Part shown: positions 54,647-64,000 of the stretch, piece by piece
Layout of the letters: every line of letters starts with the position of its first letter
Numbering within the stretch: the stretch's first letter is position 1
Origin: Flavobacterium gawalongense
Lineage (GTDB): Bacteria > Bacteroidota > Bacteroidia > Flavobacteriales > Flavobacteriaceae
DNA length: 64,000 nucleotides
Direction of reading: 5' to 3'
Assembly (NCBI RefSeq): GCF_007097265.1
Contig: NZ_VJZP01000001.1
Coordinates: 186,001-250,000, forward strand
Translations under genes and position numbers: made by a program
Notes under the pieces: model-generated
What the model was told of the DNA's origin: nothing
The model's input: the letters and a program-made list of their open reading frames with translations, nothing else
The model's database searches: none

Positions 54647-54993
54647 CTCTATTTAGATTTTTATATCAAGTATTATCATTAAATCTCAAAAATGTTTTTT
54701 TTAGCTTCTCCACGAGAGATTAATTGAATAATTATAATTCTTCATGTTTAGTAGAAACGCTTTTTCTTTTTTCTTTCGCCTTTTAAGAATTGACCAAATT
54801 ATTATTAAAATACAATCTCTATATTAAGTCCTTAAAATCCAGATCAAATTTCAAGGCGGCCAGGCCAGCAAATACTTATCATATTCAAAATACTTAAAAC
54901 CCTTTCTAATTATCTAAGATATTAAACATATAATTCTGTTTTATTTTTTAGGTTAATGTAAAAAAGAAAGTTCTTTTTATCAGTTTATTTTTG
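54647..54993. other. AT-rich gap, no gene seen
   Basis: 347 nt between two glycosyltransferase genes. No palindrome, repeat or convincing promoter was found; the stretch is AT-rich with short stop-filled frames. It may carry a promoter for the GT4 gene at 53525. Confidence 0.35.
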
Positions 54994-55902
54994 CTACCAT
55001 ATTTTTCTCTTTTTTGCATATCTCAAAACCTTATTTAATCCTAAAAAATAAATTAGATTAAGCCGCCCACCTTTTATATAATTATAAAATGACAATTGTT
55101 CTTTTAACATAAATTTAATTCTAATAATATCATTGTCTATTAATTTATTATAGTTAAAACCATCAACTTCTTTTTTAAAAAAATTCCAAATCTCTAGAGA
55201 ACTCTTTCTAAGATTAATCTGATCATTACTATAATTATTATCATGCATGTTAGAAATAAAATTTGGATTTGCAATGTAAACTGGTTTTATACTTTTCATA
55301 TTCTCCATAAATAGTCTTAGCCAAAAAAACCTATCGTCTGCACCTTTATAGTCCTTTGGTTCAGGAAAAAGATTGTTTTTTAATAATTTTTTAAGAAATA
55401 CAATCTGCCCTGGAGAATGTATAAAATCTCTTTTCAACAAACCTGTAACAGAAATTCTTGGCGTTAAATAATAAAGCTTATGAGAATTATATTTTTTATT
55501 TGTGTAGCAAACTATTCCATTACTTAAGACAAAGTTATAATAATCTAACAACGGAATTAAATCTAGATAAAACTTCTCAAAAACAGAATCATCTTGATCA
55601 ATAATATGAAGATAATCACCTGTAGAAATAGTAATTGCTTTATTTCTAGTTCTCGCAACCCCAATATTTTTTTCGTTTTTCAATGTCACAATATTAACAT
55701 TTTCCATCCCAATAAAACAATCCAATGCTAACTTATTGACCGTATCAAAACTTGATTCCATGGAGTCTATAATAGTTATAACTTCAAGCGAAATTAAATC
55801 TTGTTGACAAACTAATATTGCCTTTTTAATGGATTCAATTAATAACGGATAAAAACATTCCCCTTTATAGAAAGGGATAATAATACTAAATTTTTTTTTC
55901 AT
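54994..55902 (-). CDS. GT2-family glycosyltransferase
   Basis: 302 residues. FSIIIPFYKGECFYPLLIES, VGVARTRNKAITISTGDYLH and the acidic IIDQDDSVFEK (D-x-D) identify a GT-A GT2 enzyme, ending in a basic tail. Overlaps the preceding Wzy gene by 17 nt, so the two are coupled. One step of repeat-unit assembly, donor unknown. Confidence 0.87.
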   Translation of the reverse strand: MKKKFSIIIPFYKGECFYPLLIESIKKAILVCQQDLISLEVITIIDSMESSFDTVNKLALDCFIGMENVNIVTLKNEKNIGVARTRNKAITISTGDYLHIIDQDDSVFEKFYLDLIPLLDYYNFVLSNGIVCYTNKKYNSHKLYYLTPRISVTGLLKRDFIHSPGQIVFLKKLLKNNLFPEPKDYKGADDRFFWLRLFMENMKSIKPVYIANPNFISNMHDNNYSNDQINLRKSSLEIWNFFKKEVDGFNYNKLIDNDIIRIKFMLKEQLSFYNYIKGGRLNLIYFLGLNKVLRYAKKRKIW

Positions 55903-57223
55903 AATTATTAGGATTTATTTTTAAAAACTCAATTAATATTAAATATAAAAAATACAAGATTGAAAAAATAAAAATTACATTGTTAAAATAAGTTATTGTC
56001 AACATCGGATCTGAGTCTAAAGCGGCCGACTTAGTTATCAAATAAGTAAATACTGCACCTCCAAAAAAATTATTACTAAGAAAGAGAGATAATTTATTTC
56101 GGATAAAGCTTAAGATTAAACCTATACAATAAGAAAAAAGTATGCTCCCAAAAAAACCAAAATAAATCAATCCAAAAACATTATGACGACCATTTGGTCC
56201 AGAAGGTATATCACTAGGATGATGAATATTCTTAAAAGTAATTCCTATTACTTGCGGTAAATCTTTCCAATCCATAATTCTTAAAAAACCTAAAGTATCA
56301 TTAAATAATGCTGCAAACCATTGATTATTTGGTATTTGCAGATAGACATTATTCGGATATGCATACCAATAGATATCTCCACTGTGAACAAATCTTAATA
56401 ATAATCCAAAGAGTGGATTAGCCCTGTCCTCAATGTTTTCAGTATGAATTGAGGTTTGAGTATAAATAATGATTAGTAAAAAAACTAAAGTGAATCCTAA
56501 AATAAATTTCATATTATTTTTCAATAACATTGAATACATTTCATAGTTCCCCTTTTTAGTCTTTAAAAAAGCAATATGACACCAAAAAACAGTAAAAACG
56601 AGAAAAAATACACTTTTACTCCCACTCAAAAAGAAAGTAACAAAATACAACACAAGGATTATATATTTAGGGATTTCACTAATTCTAAATTTGTCGATTT
56701 TAATCACTAAAAAAAAACTATACAAACCAATTATTGATGTCACATCTGAAACTCTTCCTAAGACGCCAGAACCACCTCCACTAGCAAATGTTTCCAAATA
56801 TGATTCCATAAATAGTGGAATCCCTTTTAATTTATAAATTAAACATTGGTTAAATAAATAGATGAAAGAAAAAAAATAAAATGCAATTACATTTCTGGAA
56901 TTAACTTTTTCAATATAATTTTTTTTATCGTCCCCGGAAAGAATTTTCTTTTTAATCTTAAAAGTATAAAAACCTAAAACAAAGCCAACCTGTGTTAAAA
57001 CATAACTAGATAGCAGATACGTTGAAATTTTATTAACAATAAACAAAAACAAAACATCTGTAAAACAAAACACTGAAGAAATGACGGCTAAAAAATAGGG
57101 ATCAAAGAAGGATTTTACTTGTTTACGAAATAGTAAATAATGTAGGATAAAAGAACAAATTAAAATGCCAAAAAACAAATTAATATTATCCAAAACTTCT
57201 TCATAAAATTCATAATTATTCAT
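55886..57223 (-). CDS. wzy: O-antigen polymerase, Wzy-like
   Basis: 445 residues with about twelve membrane helices and a large periplasmic loop (about 260-345), the layout of Wzy polymerases. The loop includes VHSGDIYWYAYPNNVYLQIP and HHPSDIPSGPNGRHNVFGLI. Wzy joins repeat units on undecaprenyl diphosphate in the periplasm. The sequence is poorly conserved, as in all Wzy proteins, so the call rests on topology, context and the absence of another candidate. It overlaps the preceding GT2 gene by 4 nt and the next by 17 nt. With Wzx (61363) it shows a Wzy-dependent pathway. Confidence 0.78.
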   Translation of the reverse strand: MNNYEFYEEVLDNINLFFGILICSFILHYLLFRKQVKSFFDPYFLAVISSVFCFTDVLFLFIVNKISTYLLSSYVLTQVGFVLGFYTFKIKKKILSGDDKKNYIEKVNSRNVIAFYFFSFIYLFNQCLIYKLKGIPLFMESYLETFASGGGSGVLGRVSDVTSIIGLYSFFLVIKIDKFRISEIPKYIILVLYFVTFFLSGSKSVFFLVFTVFWCHIAFLKTKKGNYEMYSMLLKNNMKFILGFTLVFLLIIIYTQTSIHTENIEDRANPLFGLLLRFVHSGDIYWYAYPNNVYLQIPNNQWFAALFNDTLGFLRIMDWKDLPQVIGITFKNIHHPSDIPSGPNGRHNVFGLIYFGFFGSILFSYCIGLILSFIRNKLSLFLSNNFFGGAVFTYLITKSAALDSDPMLTITYFNNVIFIFSILYFLYLILIEFLKINPNNYEKKI

Positions 57224-57954
57224 CTTTTTTTCAAAAAATTTGCAAATTTTGTTCTAAAAAATCTATACAGAAAAACTAAATACGAGAAATTATCCTTTAT
57301 AATATTTAATCTATCAGCCTCAAAATTTATGTCCAACGCATTGGATCCAGAAGCACCACCTTCATCGTTAAACAATGCAACAGTAACAGGAATATAATTA
57401 AACCTAAAAAAAACATGATTAAATAATTTCAAATTCAAATCATAATCTGCATAAATTTTGTATTTAGTATTATAGTTTAACTCATTAAAAACATTTCTTG
57501 GATAAAATATGCTTTGATGACTAATGTTTCTTGTAACAATCTTTATTGAATTAAATTTACCATCATAGAGCACATTCCGCTTTTTAAAAATTACATTTCC
57601 ATAATAGACTTTATTCACATCAATCAAAAAATCACTAGTTTTCCCCAAAACAAAATTGTTTATAAATACATCATCTCCCCCCAAAAAATATACAAACCTC
57701 CCTTTTACCATTTTAACGCCTTTATTCATCGCGTCATAAATTCCTTTATCTGGTTCCGAAATCCAAAGTGTGATTTTGTGTTGATACTTTTTTATAATAT
57801 CTACAGTACCATCGGTACTGCCACCATCCACAATGATATATTCGTAATTAACAAAATTTTGATTGATGACGCTCAAAATGGTTTCTTCTATAGTCCACGC
57901 AGCATTATAAGACACAGTAATAATTGAGATAAGTGGAGACTTTATATTATTCAT
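57220..57954 (-). CDS. GT2-family glycosyltransferase
   Basis: 244 residues. PLISIITVSYNAAWTIEETI, NYEYIIVDGGSTDGTVDIIK, SEPDKGIYDAMNKG and FLGGDDVF (acidic D-D) are the standard short GT2 pattern of WcaA/EpsE-type enzymes that add hexoses or deoxyhexoses. Its stop overlaps the Wzy start by 4 nt, so translation is coupled. Donor unknown. Confidence 0.9.
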   Translation of the reverse strand: MNNIKSPLISIITVSYNAAWTIEETILSVINQNFVNYEYIIVDGGSTDGTVDIIKKYQHKITLWISEPDKGIYDAMNKGVKMVKGRFVYFLGGDDVFINNFVLGKTSDFLIDVNKVYYGNVIFKKRNVLYDGKFNSIKIVTRNISHQSIFYPRNVFNELNYNTKYKIYADYDLNLKLFNHVFFRFNYIPVTVALFNDEGGASGSNALDINFEADRLNIIKDNFSYLVFLYRFFRTKFANFLKKR

Positions 57955-58008
57955 TCTAAAATATATTCTTAATAAATTATAATTTTTTTTAATTATTGCA
58001 AAGATGAA

Positions 58009-58989
58009 TTATTTTAGTTCAAATTCCTTCAACTCTTCTGCAATCAATATATCTAATACTGCATAAAAGTCGAGCTCGTACTTCCAACCCAATTTTGTTT
58101 TTGCTGGAGTATTATCGCCGTATATATCTTCAATTTCCGTAGGTCTCATCAAATCCGTATCAATCAATAGCCTATCTAATGAAATATTCAATCTGCCGAA
58201 TATATACTCAATTATAGACCTAAGAGTTATGCTTGTTCCAGAACAGATAATAAAATCATCTGCATTTTCGCATTGAAGCATTAACCACATGGCTTCTACA
58301 TAATTTGGGGAATAACCAAAATCCCTTTTAATATCAATATTACCAACTTTCAAAATCCAATTAGGATTGTATTTGTTTCTAACACTTTCGTGCAGGACTT
58401 TTTTAACAAAAAAACCGGATGACCTCAAATAAGACTCATGATTGAATAAAACTCCATTACAAGCATATAGACCGTAAGACTCACGATAATTGACCACAGT
58501 CCAGTGTGCCGAAGCTTTAGAAATCGCATAAGGACTTAATGGATGCATCGGAGTATTTATGCTTACAGGTAAATTTGATACTTTTCCGTACATCTCACTA
58601 CTTGATGCCTGATAAAATCTAACATCTGGTTTCATCAACCGTATAGCTTCTAATAAGTTCAACACCGAAATAATATTAAAATTAATGGTTCCTATAGGCT
58701 GCTTAAAGGACTGACCAACCGAACTTTGTGCTGCCAAATTATAAATTTCATCAGGTAAGTATTTATCTATCAAAGCGATTACACTGGAAATATCAAGCAA
58801 ATCACATTCTTCCATCACTATACGCTCATCAATTTTGAGAGACTTCAATTTCTCAAAACTATCTGAATGATTATTTCTGGTAATCCCAATTATTTTATAT
58901 CCTTTCTCTAATAATAATTTAGAAAGGTAGGCCCCATCTTGTCCACTGATGCCAGTAATAAACGCCGTTTTTAAATTTATTTTATTCAT
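58009..58989 (-). CDS. Second GDP-mannose 4,6-dehydratase-like SDR, divergent
   Basis: 326 residues from ATG at 58989 (MNKINLKTAFITG); an upstream ATG at 59016 would add a non-conserved nine residues. Gmd-type motifs are GISGQDGAYLSKLLLEKGY, AAQSSVGQSFKQP, SSSEMYGKV and a Tyr/Lys YAISKASAHW. The substrate loop differs: NHESYLRSSGFFVKKVL where ordinary Gmd (40220) has [17 protein letters not shown], and it is 44 residues shorter. It may be a Gmd paralogue or an RMD-type reductase making GDP-D-rhamnose or a related GDP-sugar. Upstream of GT2 and Wzy genes, so it should supply a sugar to this repeat. Confidence 0.85.
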   Translation of the reverse strand: MNKINLKTAFITGISGQDGAYLSKLLLEKGYKIIGITRNNHSDSFEKLKSLKIDERIVMEECDLLDISSVIALIDKYLPDEIYNLAAQSSVGQSFKQPIGTINFNIISVLNLLEAIRLMKPDVRFYQASSSEMYGKVSNLPVSINTPMHPLSPYAISKASAHWTVVNYRESYGLYACNGVLFNHESYLRSSGFFVKKVLHESVRNKYNPNWILKVGNIDIKRDFGYSPNYVEAMWLMLQCENADDFIICSGTSITLRSIIEYIFGRLNISLDRLLIDTDLMRPTEIEDIYGDNTPAKTKLGWKYELDFYAVLDILIAEELKEFELK

Positions 58990-59047
58990 ATTTCTTGATC
59001 CCACAAAACAAAACATATTAATTCTGTGTGTATTTTTTAAATTTTTT

Positions 59048-60151
59048 CTATATTACAGTTTTATATACCTCAAAGGTCTCTTGAAAAGTCTTATCCCATG
59101 AAAATTCATTTAATCTCACACTGCCTTTTTCTTTAAGTTTGTGTCTCAAAGATTGATTATTTATCAATTCGTTTGTTGTTCTTTTCAAAGATTCAATATC
59201 AGTTGGATCAAAATAAACAGCTGCATCTCCTCCTACTTCGGGTAGTGAACCACCATTGCTCAATAAAGCCGGGCAGCCACAGGCAAATGCTTCTAATACG
59301 GGGATTCCGAAGCCCTCATACAAACTAGGGAATACAAAAAACAATGCGTGAGTATAATAATTTGATAATACATCATCATTTATTATTTTTTTAAAAACAA
59401 CATAATTCTCTAAATTTAATGACTTTAACAAAGTTTGTTCCTGAATAGAAAAATCACCACCACCAGCACAAATTAATTTCAAATCATTCTTTATCAACAA
59501 GTCTGCCACAGCAGATACAAAAAAATCGAAATTTTTATATGTTCCTCTATTCCCGACAAACAAAATATAATCATCTTCAACAAATCGTCTGTTTCCAATG
59601 TTAAAATTCTCAAGAGAGTTTCCCAAATAAACGACATCAATTTTTGACTTGTCAACATCAAAAAGTTCTACAATATCATTCTTTGTAGTTTCGGATATTG
59701 CTATTATTTTACTCGAATGTTCAAGTAAACGTCTCTTATTGTCAAAAATCGTGGTGTCCGACTTTAAAATATCAAATTGACTCGAAAATTTTTCGTGTAT
59801 CATATCATAAAAAGTAACCACAAAAGGCTTCCCTTTTATTCTTTTGAGGAAATAATCGTCATAATAAGTGGGATGAAAAACATCGAAATCTCCTTTTGTA
59901 ATTTTATAATTACTAATTTTCTCATTCACTTGTTTCACTATCCTGCCTTTTCCTCTAAAGTTTTTGTCTAAAAAAAAAGGTTTTACTTTAGGATTAACTT
60001 CCTTGTTATAATAGGCGTTATCAGAAAAAAGTGTTGCTACTTCGCAACTCTTTTCGACACCTTCAAATCTTTTTATCAATTCAAAGAAATAGCGTGAAAT
60101 ACCACCATATTGTTGAGCTGTGAATATCTGATGATCGTATAATATTTTCAT
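59048..60151 (-). CDS. GT4-family glycosyltransferase, WbaZ/mannosyltransferase-like
   Basis: 367 residues, GT-B. The start LYDHQIFTAQQYGGISRYFF is characteristic of WbaZ/WbdA-type mannosyl- or rhamnosyltransferases. TFYDMIHEKF, ISETTKNDIVELF, VGNRGTYKNFD and LYEGFGIPVLEAFACGCP (E-x7-E) with NGGSLPEVGGDAA complete the GT4 pattern. Probably uses a GDP-sugar, which fits the Gmd-like gene next to it (58009). A 258-nt gap with no gene separates it from the gene at 60410. Confidence 0.88.
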   Translation of the reverse strand: MKILYDHQIFTAQQYGGISRYFFELIKRFEGVEKSCEVATLFSDNAYYNKEVNPKVKPFFLDKNFRGKGRIVKQVNEKISNYKITKGDFDVFHPTYYDDYFLKRIKGKPFVVTFYDMIHEKFSSQFDILKSDTTIFDNKRRLLEHSSKIIAISETTKNDIVELFDVDKSKIDVVYLGNSLENFNIGNRRFVEDDYILFVGNRGTYKNFDFFVSAVADLLIKNDLKLICAGGGDFSIQEQTLLKSLNLENYVVFKKIINDDVLSNYYTHALFFVFPSLYEGFGIPVLEAFACGCPALLSNGGSLPEVGGDAAVYFDPTDIESLKRTTNELINNQSLRHKLKEKGSVRLNEFSWDKTFQETFEVYKTVI

Positions 60152-60409
60152 TTTTTGTTAATGCTCGTGCTGACTTTTTATACCTCAGCTAGTTAAAAAT
60201 TAAATAAATTATAAAGCGGTTGACCACAACTAGTTTTAATGATATATTCTTGCCCTTTCTCTTTGATGGCTTCTATCGAAAATTAGCCCCGGATTAGTAT
60301 TAAAATAAAAAAATGTTTTATATACTCCCCAAAATCTTTAACATTGTAACTTTACACTGCATAATAAAACCTTGAACTGAAGTGTTTTTTTCCTACGCTA
60401 AATCAGGAT

Positions 60410-61360
60410 CTAATTTTTATTTTTTTGCTGATATAATTTCAGATTAATTAATATATCCTTTATCAATTTACGAACCTTGTTCTTTCTTATTTCGGTAAGA
60501 GAGGGCATTTCTTTTTCTAGTGTATATTTATCAGCTATACGGTTTTGATAAGTAAATTTTGGATGAACCAACTCGATGGGTAATTCGCTAAATGCAACAT
60601 TCGACATAGGACTATTAGAATCAAAAGTATGCGTCCCATCTTCATTAAAACCGATATTACTAATCAAATTGTAATTCGGTATTATGGACAAACGACCATT
60701 TACCATATTAGAAAAGAAATATTGATAATCCCAAGTATTAATCTCCCCCCGCTTGGTTCTTAAAAATGCTTCATAAATGGATTTTTTATTAAACTCATTA
60801 TCGGTCAAGCTAGATAAAATATCATTTTCTTTAGCTTTCTCTAAACCATTCATGTTTAGGTCATATTTCCCCCATACTCTTCTCCAACTCGCCCATCCCC
60901 AAACGTGCGTCAATTTTGAATAATAATAATCTCCTTCACCTCTTTTTATCCCGTCCTGAAAATTACAGCCACATAAATGTCCCACTCTCTCATCATCCCG
61001 ATAACGTTCTAATTGTATATCACAAAATCTAAAGAAATCAGGACTAGGTAAACAATCGTCTTCTAAAATGATTCCTTCTTCTTCATTTTCAAAAAACCAA
61101 GTAACAGCCTCACTTACAGCCTTTTTACAACCTAAATTTTCCTTTCTAAATAATGTAATTAACTCGCATTCCCAATCAACCTGATCTAAAATACTCTTTG
61201 TTTCTTTACATACCAATTCGTCTTTACCATTATTTCGCGGCCCATCAGCAGCAACATAGAGTTTTTTGGGTTTTGCAAGTTTTATAGCATTAAAAAGAAA
61301 TTGAGTTTCTTTCGGCCTATTGAATATTAAAAAAAGAATTGGTGATTTTACCTGATACAT
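60410..61360 (-). CDS. GNT-I/HlpA-like nucleotide-diphospho-sugar transferase family protein
   Basis: 316 residues. SPILFLIFNRPKETQFLFNA and KKLYVAADGPRNNG start a GT-A domain. RKENLGCKKAVSEAVTWFFE, GIILEDDCLPSPDFF (acidic E-D-D) and THVWGWASWRRVW are the marks of the GNT-I-like/HlpA group often annotated as nucleotide-diphospho-sugar transferase. It should add a sugar or phospho-sugar to the repeat. The C-terminal end is basic. It follows Wzx by 2 nt. Confidence 0.83.
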   Translation of the reverse strand: MYQVKSPILFLIFNRPKETQFLFNAIKLAKPKKLYVAADGPRNNGKDELVCKETKSILDQVDWECELITLFRKENLGCKKAVSEAVTWFFENEEEGIILEDDCLPSPDFFRFCDIQLERYRDDERVGHLCGCNFQDGIKRGEGDYYYSKLTHVWGWASWRRVWGKYDLNMNGLEKAKENDILSSLTDNEFNKKSIYEAFLRTKRGEINTWDYQYFFSNMVNGRLSIIPNYNLISNIGFNEDGTHTFDSNSPMSNVAFSELPIELVHPKFTYQNRIADKYTLEKEMPSLTEIRKNKVRKLIKDILINLKLYQQKNKN

Positions 61361-61362
61361 AA

Positions 61363-62640
61363 TTAAATAAATAAAATTGATTTGGTTTGCAAAAGAAAGA
61401 TATGCCTCGTTTTCTTAAAAAAAACATAATAAAGGTATGATGCGTAAAATTGAGAAATTAAAGTTGCTACAGCTGCCCCATTAATTCCATATTTTGGAAT
61501 CAATACTAAATTTAATATAACATTTAATAATAATCCTTGTACTGATTTAATCAAATTATGTTTATTCAAATGCTCAATTACAAGCATGTTGCCTGCTGCA
61601 ACTCCCCAAAAAACAAAAACACCTGTCCATATACTTATTTGCAAAGCAAAAACCGACATTTTATATTCTCTTCCATAAAGAAAATTAATAATAAAATCAG
61701 AAGAAAAAGTAAAAAATACTCCTATTGAGAAACTGACGAGAAACAATAATTTCAATAATTTCAGACATACATCGTAATAATTCTTTGTATTTGTATTAAA
61801 TTTTTCAACCAATTTAGGAAAGAAAGAAGTAGCAAATACAGAGGGAATGAAATACCATAATTCGGTAAAGCGAGTGGACACTGAGTAAAGACCTACAGCT
61901 CTCTCCCCAATAATCTCTCCTATCATAATTTGATCTAATCGCATATACATCATAATTACTATACCTGACAGAATCAATGGCCAAGCTTGCTTTAATAAAA
62001 CTACACAGTAATCAATGTTAAATTTCCATTTTTTAAAATTATTGATTCCATAATACAAAATAAGTCCTAAGGCCCCTAGTATACATTCAACCAATCCTAA
62101 AATCACAAAAGACAATAAAGAACATTCAAAATATACAAAAAACAATCTTAAGACCGATATAAGCACAAAAACAGAATTCTTAACAACGACCGTCTTTCTT
62201 GACTGCAATAACGATTGATTTTTTAAATCAATCACATCAAAAGTTTGAAACCACAAATTTAATGCTGTGAAAATAGCCACCAACAATAATTGAATATCAT
62301 TCTTGAAAAATAAAAAATAACCAAGAACTATTAGCGTACAAATAAAACAGCCTATTAACCTTAAATAAAAAGCCGTACCTAACAATACGTATTCCTCTTC
62401 ATTTTTGTCTAAAAGATGCTTAACTACAATCTGATCTAGCCCTAATGTAGCAAGTGCACTTACCAAACTTATAAATGCTATTGCATAGTTCCATTTTCCA
62501 AAAAGCACGGGACCTAAATATCTGGCAACTAAAACCCCAACAATTAAACCGACTCCAAGTCGAAGAATCTTATCAAGAATCAACCAAATTGCATTTTTAG
62601 AAGACTCTTGTTTTAAGTAATACGAAATTTTTTCCTTCAT
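61363..62640 (-). CDS. wzx: Lipid-linked oligosaccharide flippase
   Basis: 425 residues, about twelve membrane helices, polysaccharide biosynthesis (MOP/PST) family. The N-terminal segment ILDKILRLGVGLIVGVLVAR and YLGPVLFGKWNYA is highly typical of Wzx, as is GLDQIVVKHLL. It flips the finished undecaprenyl-diphosphate repeat to the periplasm for Wzy. It lies 6 nt after the UXS gene, in the same operon. Confidence 0.93.
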   Translation of the reverse strand: MKEKISYYLKQESSKNAIWLILDKILRLGVGLIVGVLVARYLGPVLFGKWNYAIAFISLVSALATLGLDQIVVKHLLDKNEEEYVLLGTAFYLRLIGCFICTLIVLGYFLFFKNDIQLLLVAIFTALNLWFQTFDVIDLKNQSLLQSRKTVVVKNSVFVLISVLRLFFVYFECSLLSFVILGLVECILGALGLILYYGINNFKKWKFNIDYCVVLLKQAWPLILSGIVIMMYMRLDQIMIGEIIGERAVGLYSVSTRFTELWYFIPSVFATSFFPKLVEKFNTNTKNYYDVCLKLLKLLFLVSFSIGVFFTFSSDFIINFLYGREYKMSVFALQISIWTGVFVFWGVAAGNMLVIEHLNKHNLIKSVQGLLLNVILNLVLIPKYGINGAAVATLISQFYASYLYYVFFKKTRHIFLLQTKSILFI

Positions 62641-62646
62641 AAATAC

Positions 62647-63621
62647 TTAAAACTCCTTATTAAATTTTGTAGCCTCTAATTGTTCGTTGTTAAATTTTTT
62701 AAAATAGTCATAAGTTATCTTTAATCCCTCTCTACGAGAAATTCTTGGTTCCCAATTTAAAAGAGCTTTAGCTTTTGTAATATCTGGCTGTCTTTGTTTC
62801 GGATCATCTTGTGGTAGTGGATGATACACTATTTTTTGAGATGTTCCTGTTAGTTTTATAATTTCTTGTGCAAAATCATTCATTGTAATTTCATTTGGAT
62901 TACCGATATTTACCGGATAGGCATAATCAGACATTAAAAGTCTATATATACCTTCAACTAAATCACCTACATAACAAAATGCTCTTGTTTGCGATCCGTC
63001 ACCAAAAATTGTCAAATTCTCTCCTCTTAATGCCTGCCCTATAAATGCAGGTAAAACCCTCCCGTCATTCAATCTCATCCTTGGCCCATAAGTATTAAAA
63101 ATCCTAACTATTCTTGTCTCTAGCCCGTGAAATCTATGATATGCCATAGTTATCGCTTCCTGGAATCTTTTAGCCTCATCATAAACACTTCTAGGACCAA
63201 CGGGATTTACATTACCCCAATACTCCTCTGGTTGTGGATGCACCGTAGGATCCCCGTAAACTTCAGAAGTTGATGCAATAAGAAATCTGGCTTTTTTTTC
63301 TTTAGCCAAACCCAATAAATTATGAGTACCTAAAGAACCAACTTTCAACGTTTGAATGGGAATTTTCAAATAATCTATAGGACTGGCTGGTGAAGCAAAA
63401 TGTAGAATATAGTCTAAATTTCCACTTACATGTACATAATTTGATACATCATGATTATAAAATTCAAATTTTTCTAATGGAAAAAGATGCTCTATATTTT
63501 TTAAATCTCCAGTAATTAAATTATCCATACCAACTACGTGGTATCCTTCCGCAATAAATCTGTCACACAAATGAGACCCTAAAAAACCTGCTGCTCCAGT
63601 TATTAATATTCTTTTACTCAT
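62647..63621 (-). CDS. UDP-glucuronate decarboxylase (UDP-xylose synthase)
   Basis: 324 residues. Extended SDR with [33 protein letters not shown] near residue 75 (the UXS-specific ASPASP), [12 protein letters not shown], the Tyr/Lys in [13 protein letters not shown] and [19 protein letters not shown] near 173, all hallmarks of UXS. It converts UDP-glucuronate to UDP-xylose. It lies 6 nt after the ugd fragment that would provide UDP-glucuronate, a classic ugd-uxs pair. The ugd copy is frameshifted here, so UDP-glucuronate may have to come from elsewhere. Confidence 0.94.
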   Translation of the reverse strand: MSKRILITGAAGFLGSHLCDRFIAEGYHVVGMDNLITGDLKNIEHLFPLEKFEFYNHDVSNYVHVSGNLDYILHFASPASPIDYLKIPIQTLKVGSLGTHNLLGLAKEKKARFLIASTSEVYGDPTVHPQPEEYWGNVNPVGPRSVYDEAKRFQEAITMAYHRFHGLETRIVRIFNTYGPRMRLNDGRVLPAFIGQALRGENLTIFGDGSQTRAFCYVGDLVEGIYRLLMSDYAYPVNIGNPNEITMNDFAQEIIKLTGTSQKIVYHPLPQDDPKQRQPDITKAKALLNWEPRISRREGLKITYDYFKKFNNEQLEATKFNKEF

Positions 63622-63627
63622 AAATAT

Positions 63628-64000
63628 TTAATTAGTTTCTATACCATAATGTTCAAATCCCAAACTATTCATTTCTTTGCTATCAAAAATATTTCTACCG
63701 TCTAAAACTACTAGATTCTTTATCAATTTTCTTATTTTATCCAAAGGACATCTGAAATCCGTCCTGTCAGTAATCAGTAATAAAGCATCAGAACCCTGTA
63801 AAGTTTGATGTTCAGTTTCACAGTAGGTTATAAAATCCGGGAAGACGGACCTAGTTCTGGTATAGCGACTGGATCAAATGCTTTTACAACCTCTCCTACA
63901 TTTAAGATGATATTTATAATTACTAGAGATGAAGTTTCACCAATATTGGGCATACCCCGTTCAAGAACGGGTATAATACTATTGTGTAAACTGCTTATTT
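63628..64000 (-). pseudogene. ugd: UDP-glucose 6-dehydrogenase C-terminal part, frameshifted (runs off window)
   Basis: The end reads KNLVVLDGRNIFDSKEMNSL then GFEHYGIETN and stop at 63630-63628, preceded by ITYCETEHQTLQGSDALLLI: the C-terminal domain of Ugd. Further upstream LVIINIILNVGEVVKAFDPV then AIPE is also Ugd, but in a different frame. The first frame runs to a stop (LGPSSRIL, stop) near 63834, so a shift of one base breaks it around 63835-63860. The segment before LVIINIIL (GMPNIGETSS) also looks shortened compared with ordinary Ugd. Either a decayed gene or a sequencing error. The N-terminal part is outside the window. Confidence 0.72.

Overview
The window is low-GC DNA from a member of the Bacteroidota, most likely the family Flavobacteriaceae and probably Flavobacterium-like. 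This rests on SusC/SusD pairs, lipoproteins with SPII signals, promoters of the TTG-N17-19-TAnnTTTG type, few Shine-Dalgarno sites, and many short palindromic and heptameric intergenic repeats. No rRNA, tRNA or CRISPR array was seen. Almost every gene from 2.6 kb onward is on the minus strand, so transcription runs from high to low coordinates.

Region 1 (1-2.6 kb): a truncated AraC-type regulator diverges from a small secreted NTF2/SnoaL-like protein, with a two-site direct repeat between them. A decayed transposase tail, a heptamer tandem array and an orphan PHP-type protein-tyrosine phosphatase (CpsB/YwqE class) follow.

Region 2 (2.7-18.1 kb): an alpha-glucan (probably dextran) utilization locus. 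It holds a SusR-like membrane regulator, SusC, SusD, a three-domain SusE/F lipoprotein, a GH66 endo-dextranase, a lipoprotein with a six-hairpin glycosidase domain, and a GH31 alpha-glucosidase. The outer-membrane enzymes would cut dextran, SusCDE would bind and import the oligosaccharides, and GH31 would release glucose.

Region 3 (18.6-25.4 kb): a probable iron-related set (imelysin lipoprotein, HTTM membrane protein, FecA-like TonB receptor, preceded by a DUF4856 lipoprotein), then a frameshifted IS982-family transposase remnant.

Region 4 (26-64 kb): a large surface-glycan (O-antigen/capsule/EPS) locus. It encodes pathways for dTDP-L-rhamnose (rfbA, B, C, D as separate units), GDP-L-fucose (gmd, fcl), a 4-keto or 4-amino UDP-HexNAc sugar (CapD/PglF-like dehydratase, PglE-like aminotransferase, WbpV-like reductase) and UDP-xylose (UXS, with a broken ugd fragment at the window end). 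It also has two different initiating phosphoglycosyl transferases, Wzx, Wzy and seven or more glycosyltransferases. Non-glycan genes (GxxExxY protein, DUF4143 ATPase, BRO-domain protein) and palindromic repeats are interspersed. A 208-nt near-identical direct repeat flanks the wecA-like/rfbA/GxxExxY/rfbB block.

The most unusual part is a tightly overlapping nine-gene operon at 41.5-51.2 kb: a GT-C-like membrane protein fused to a uridine-kinase-like domain, a HAD phosphatase, a class II aldolase, a tandem-duplicated nucleotidyltransferase, GtrA, an acyltransferase 3, a PMT-like glycosyltransferase, a GT2 and a GDPD-like protein. It looks like a self-contained route for making, activating and attaching an unusual small substituent, and I do not recognise it as a described system. 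All functions are inferred by reading the sequence; no database search was run.
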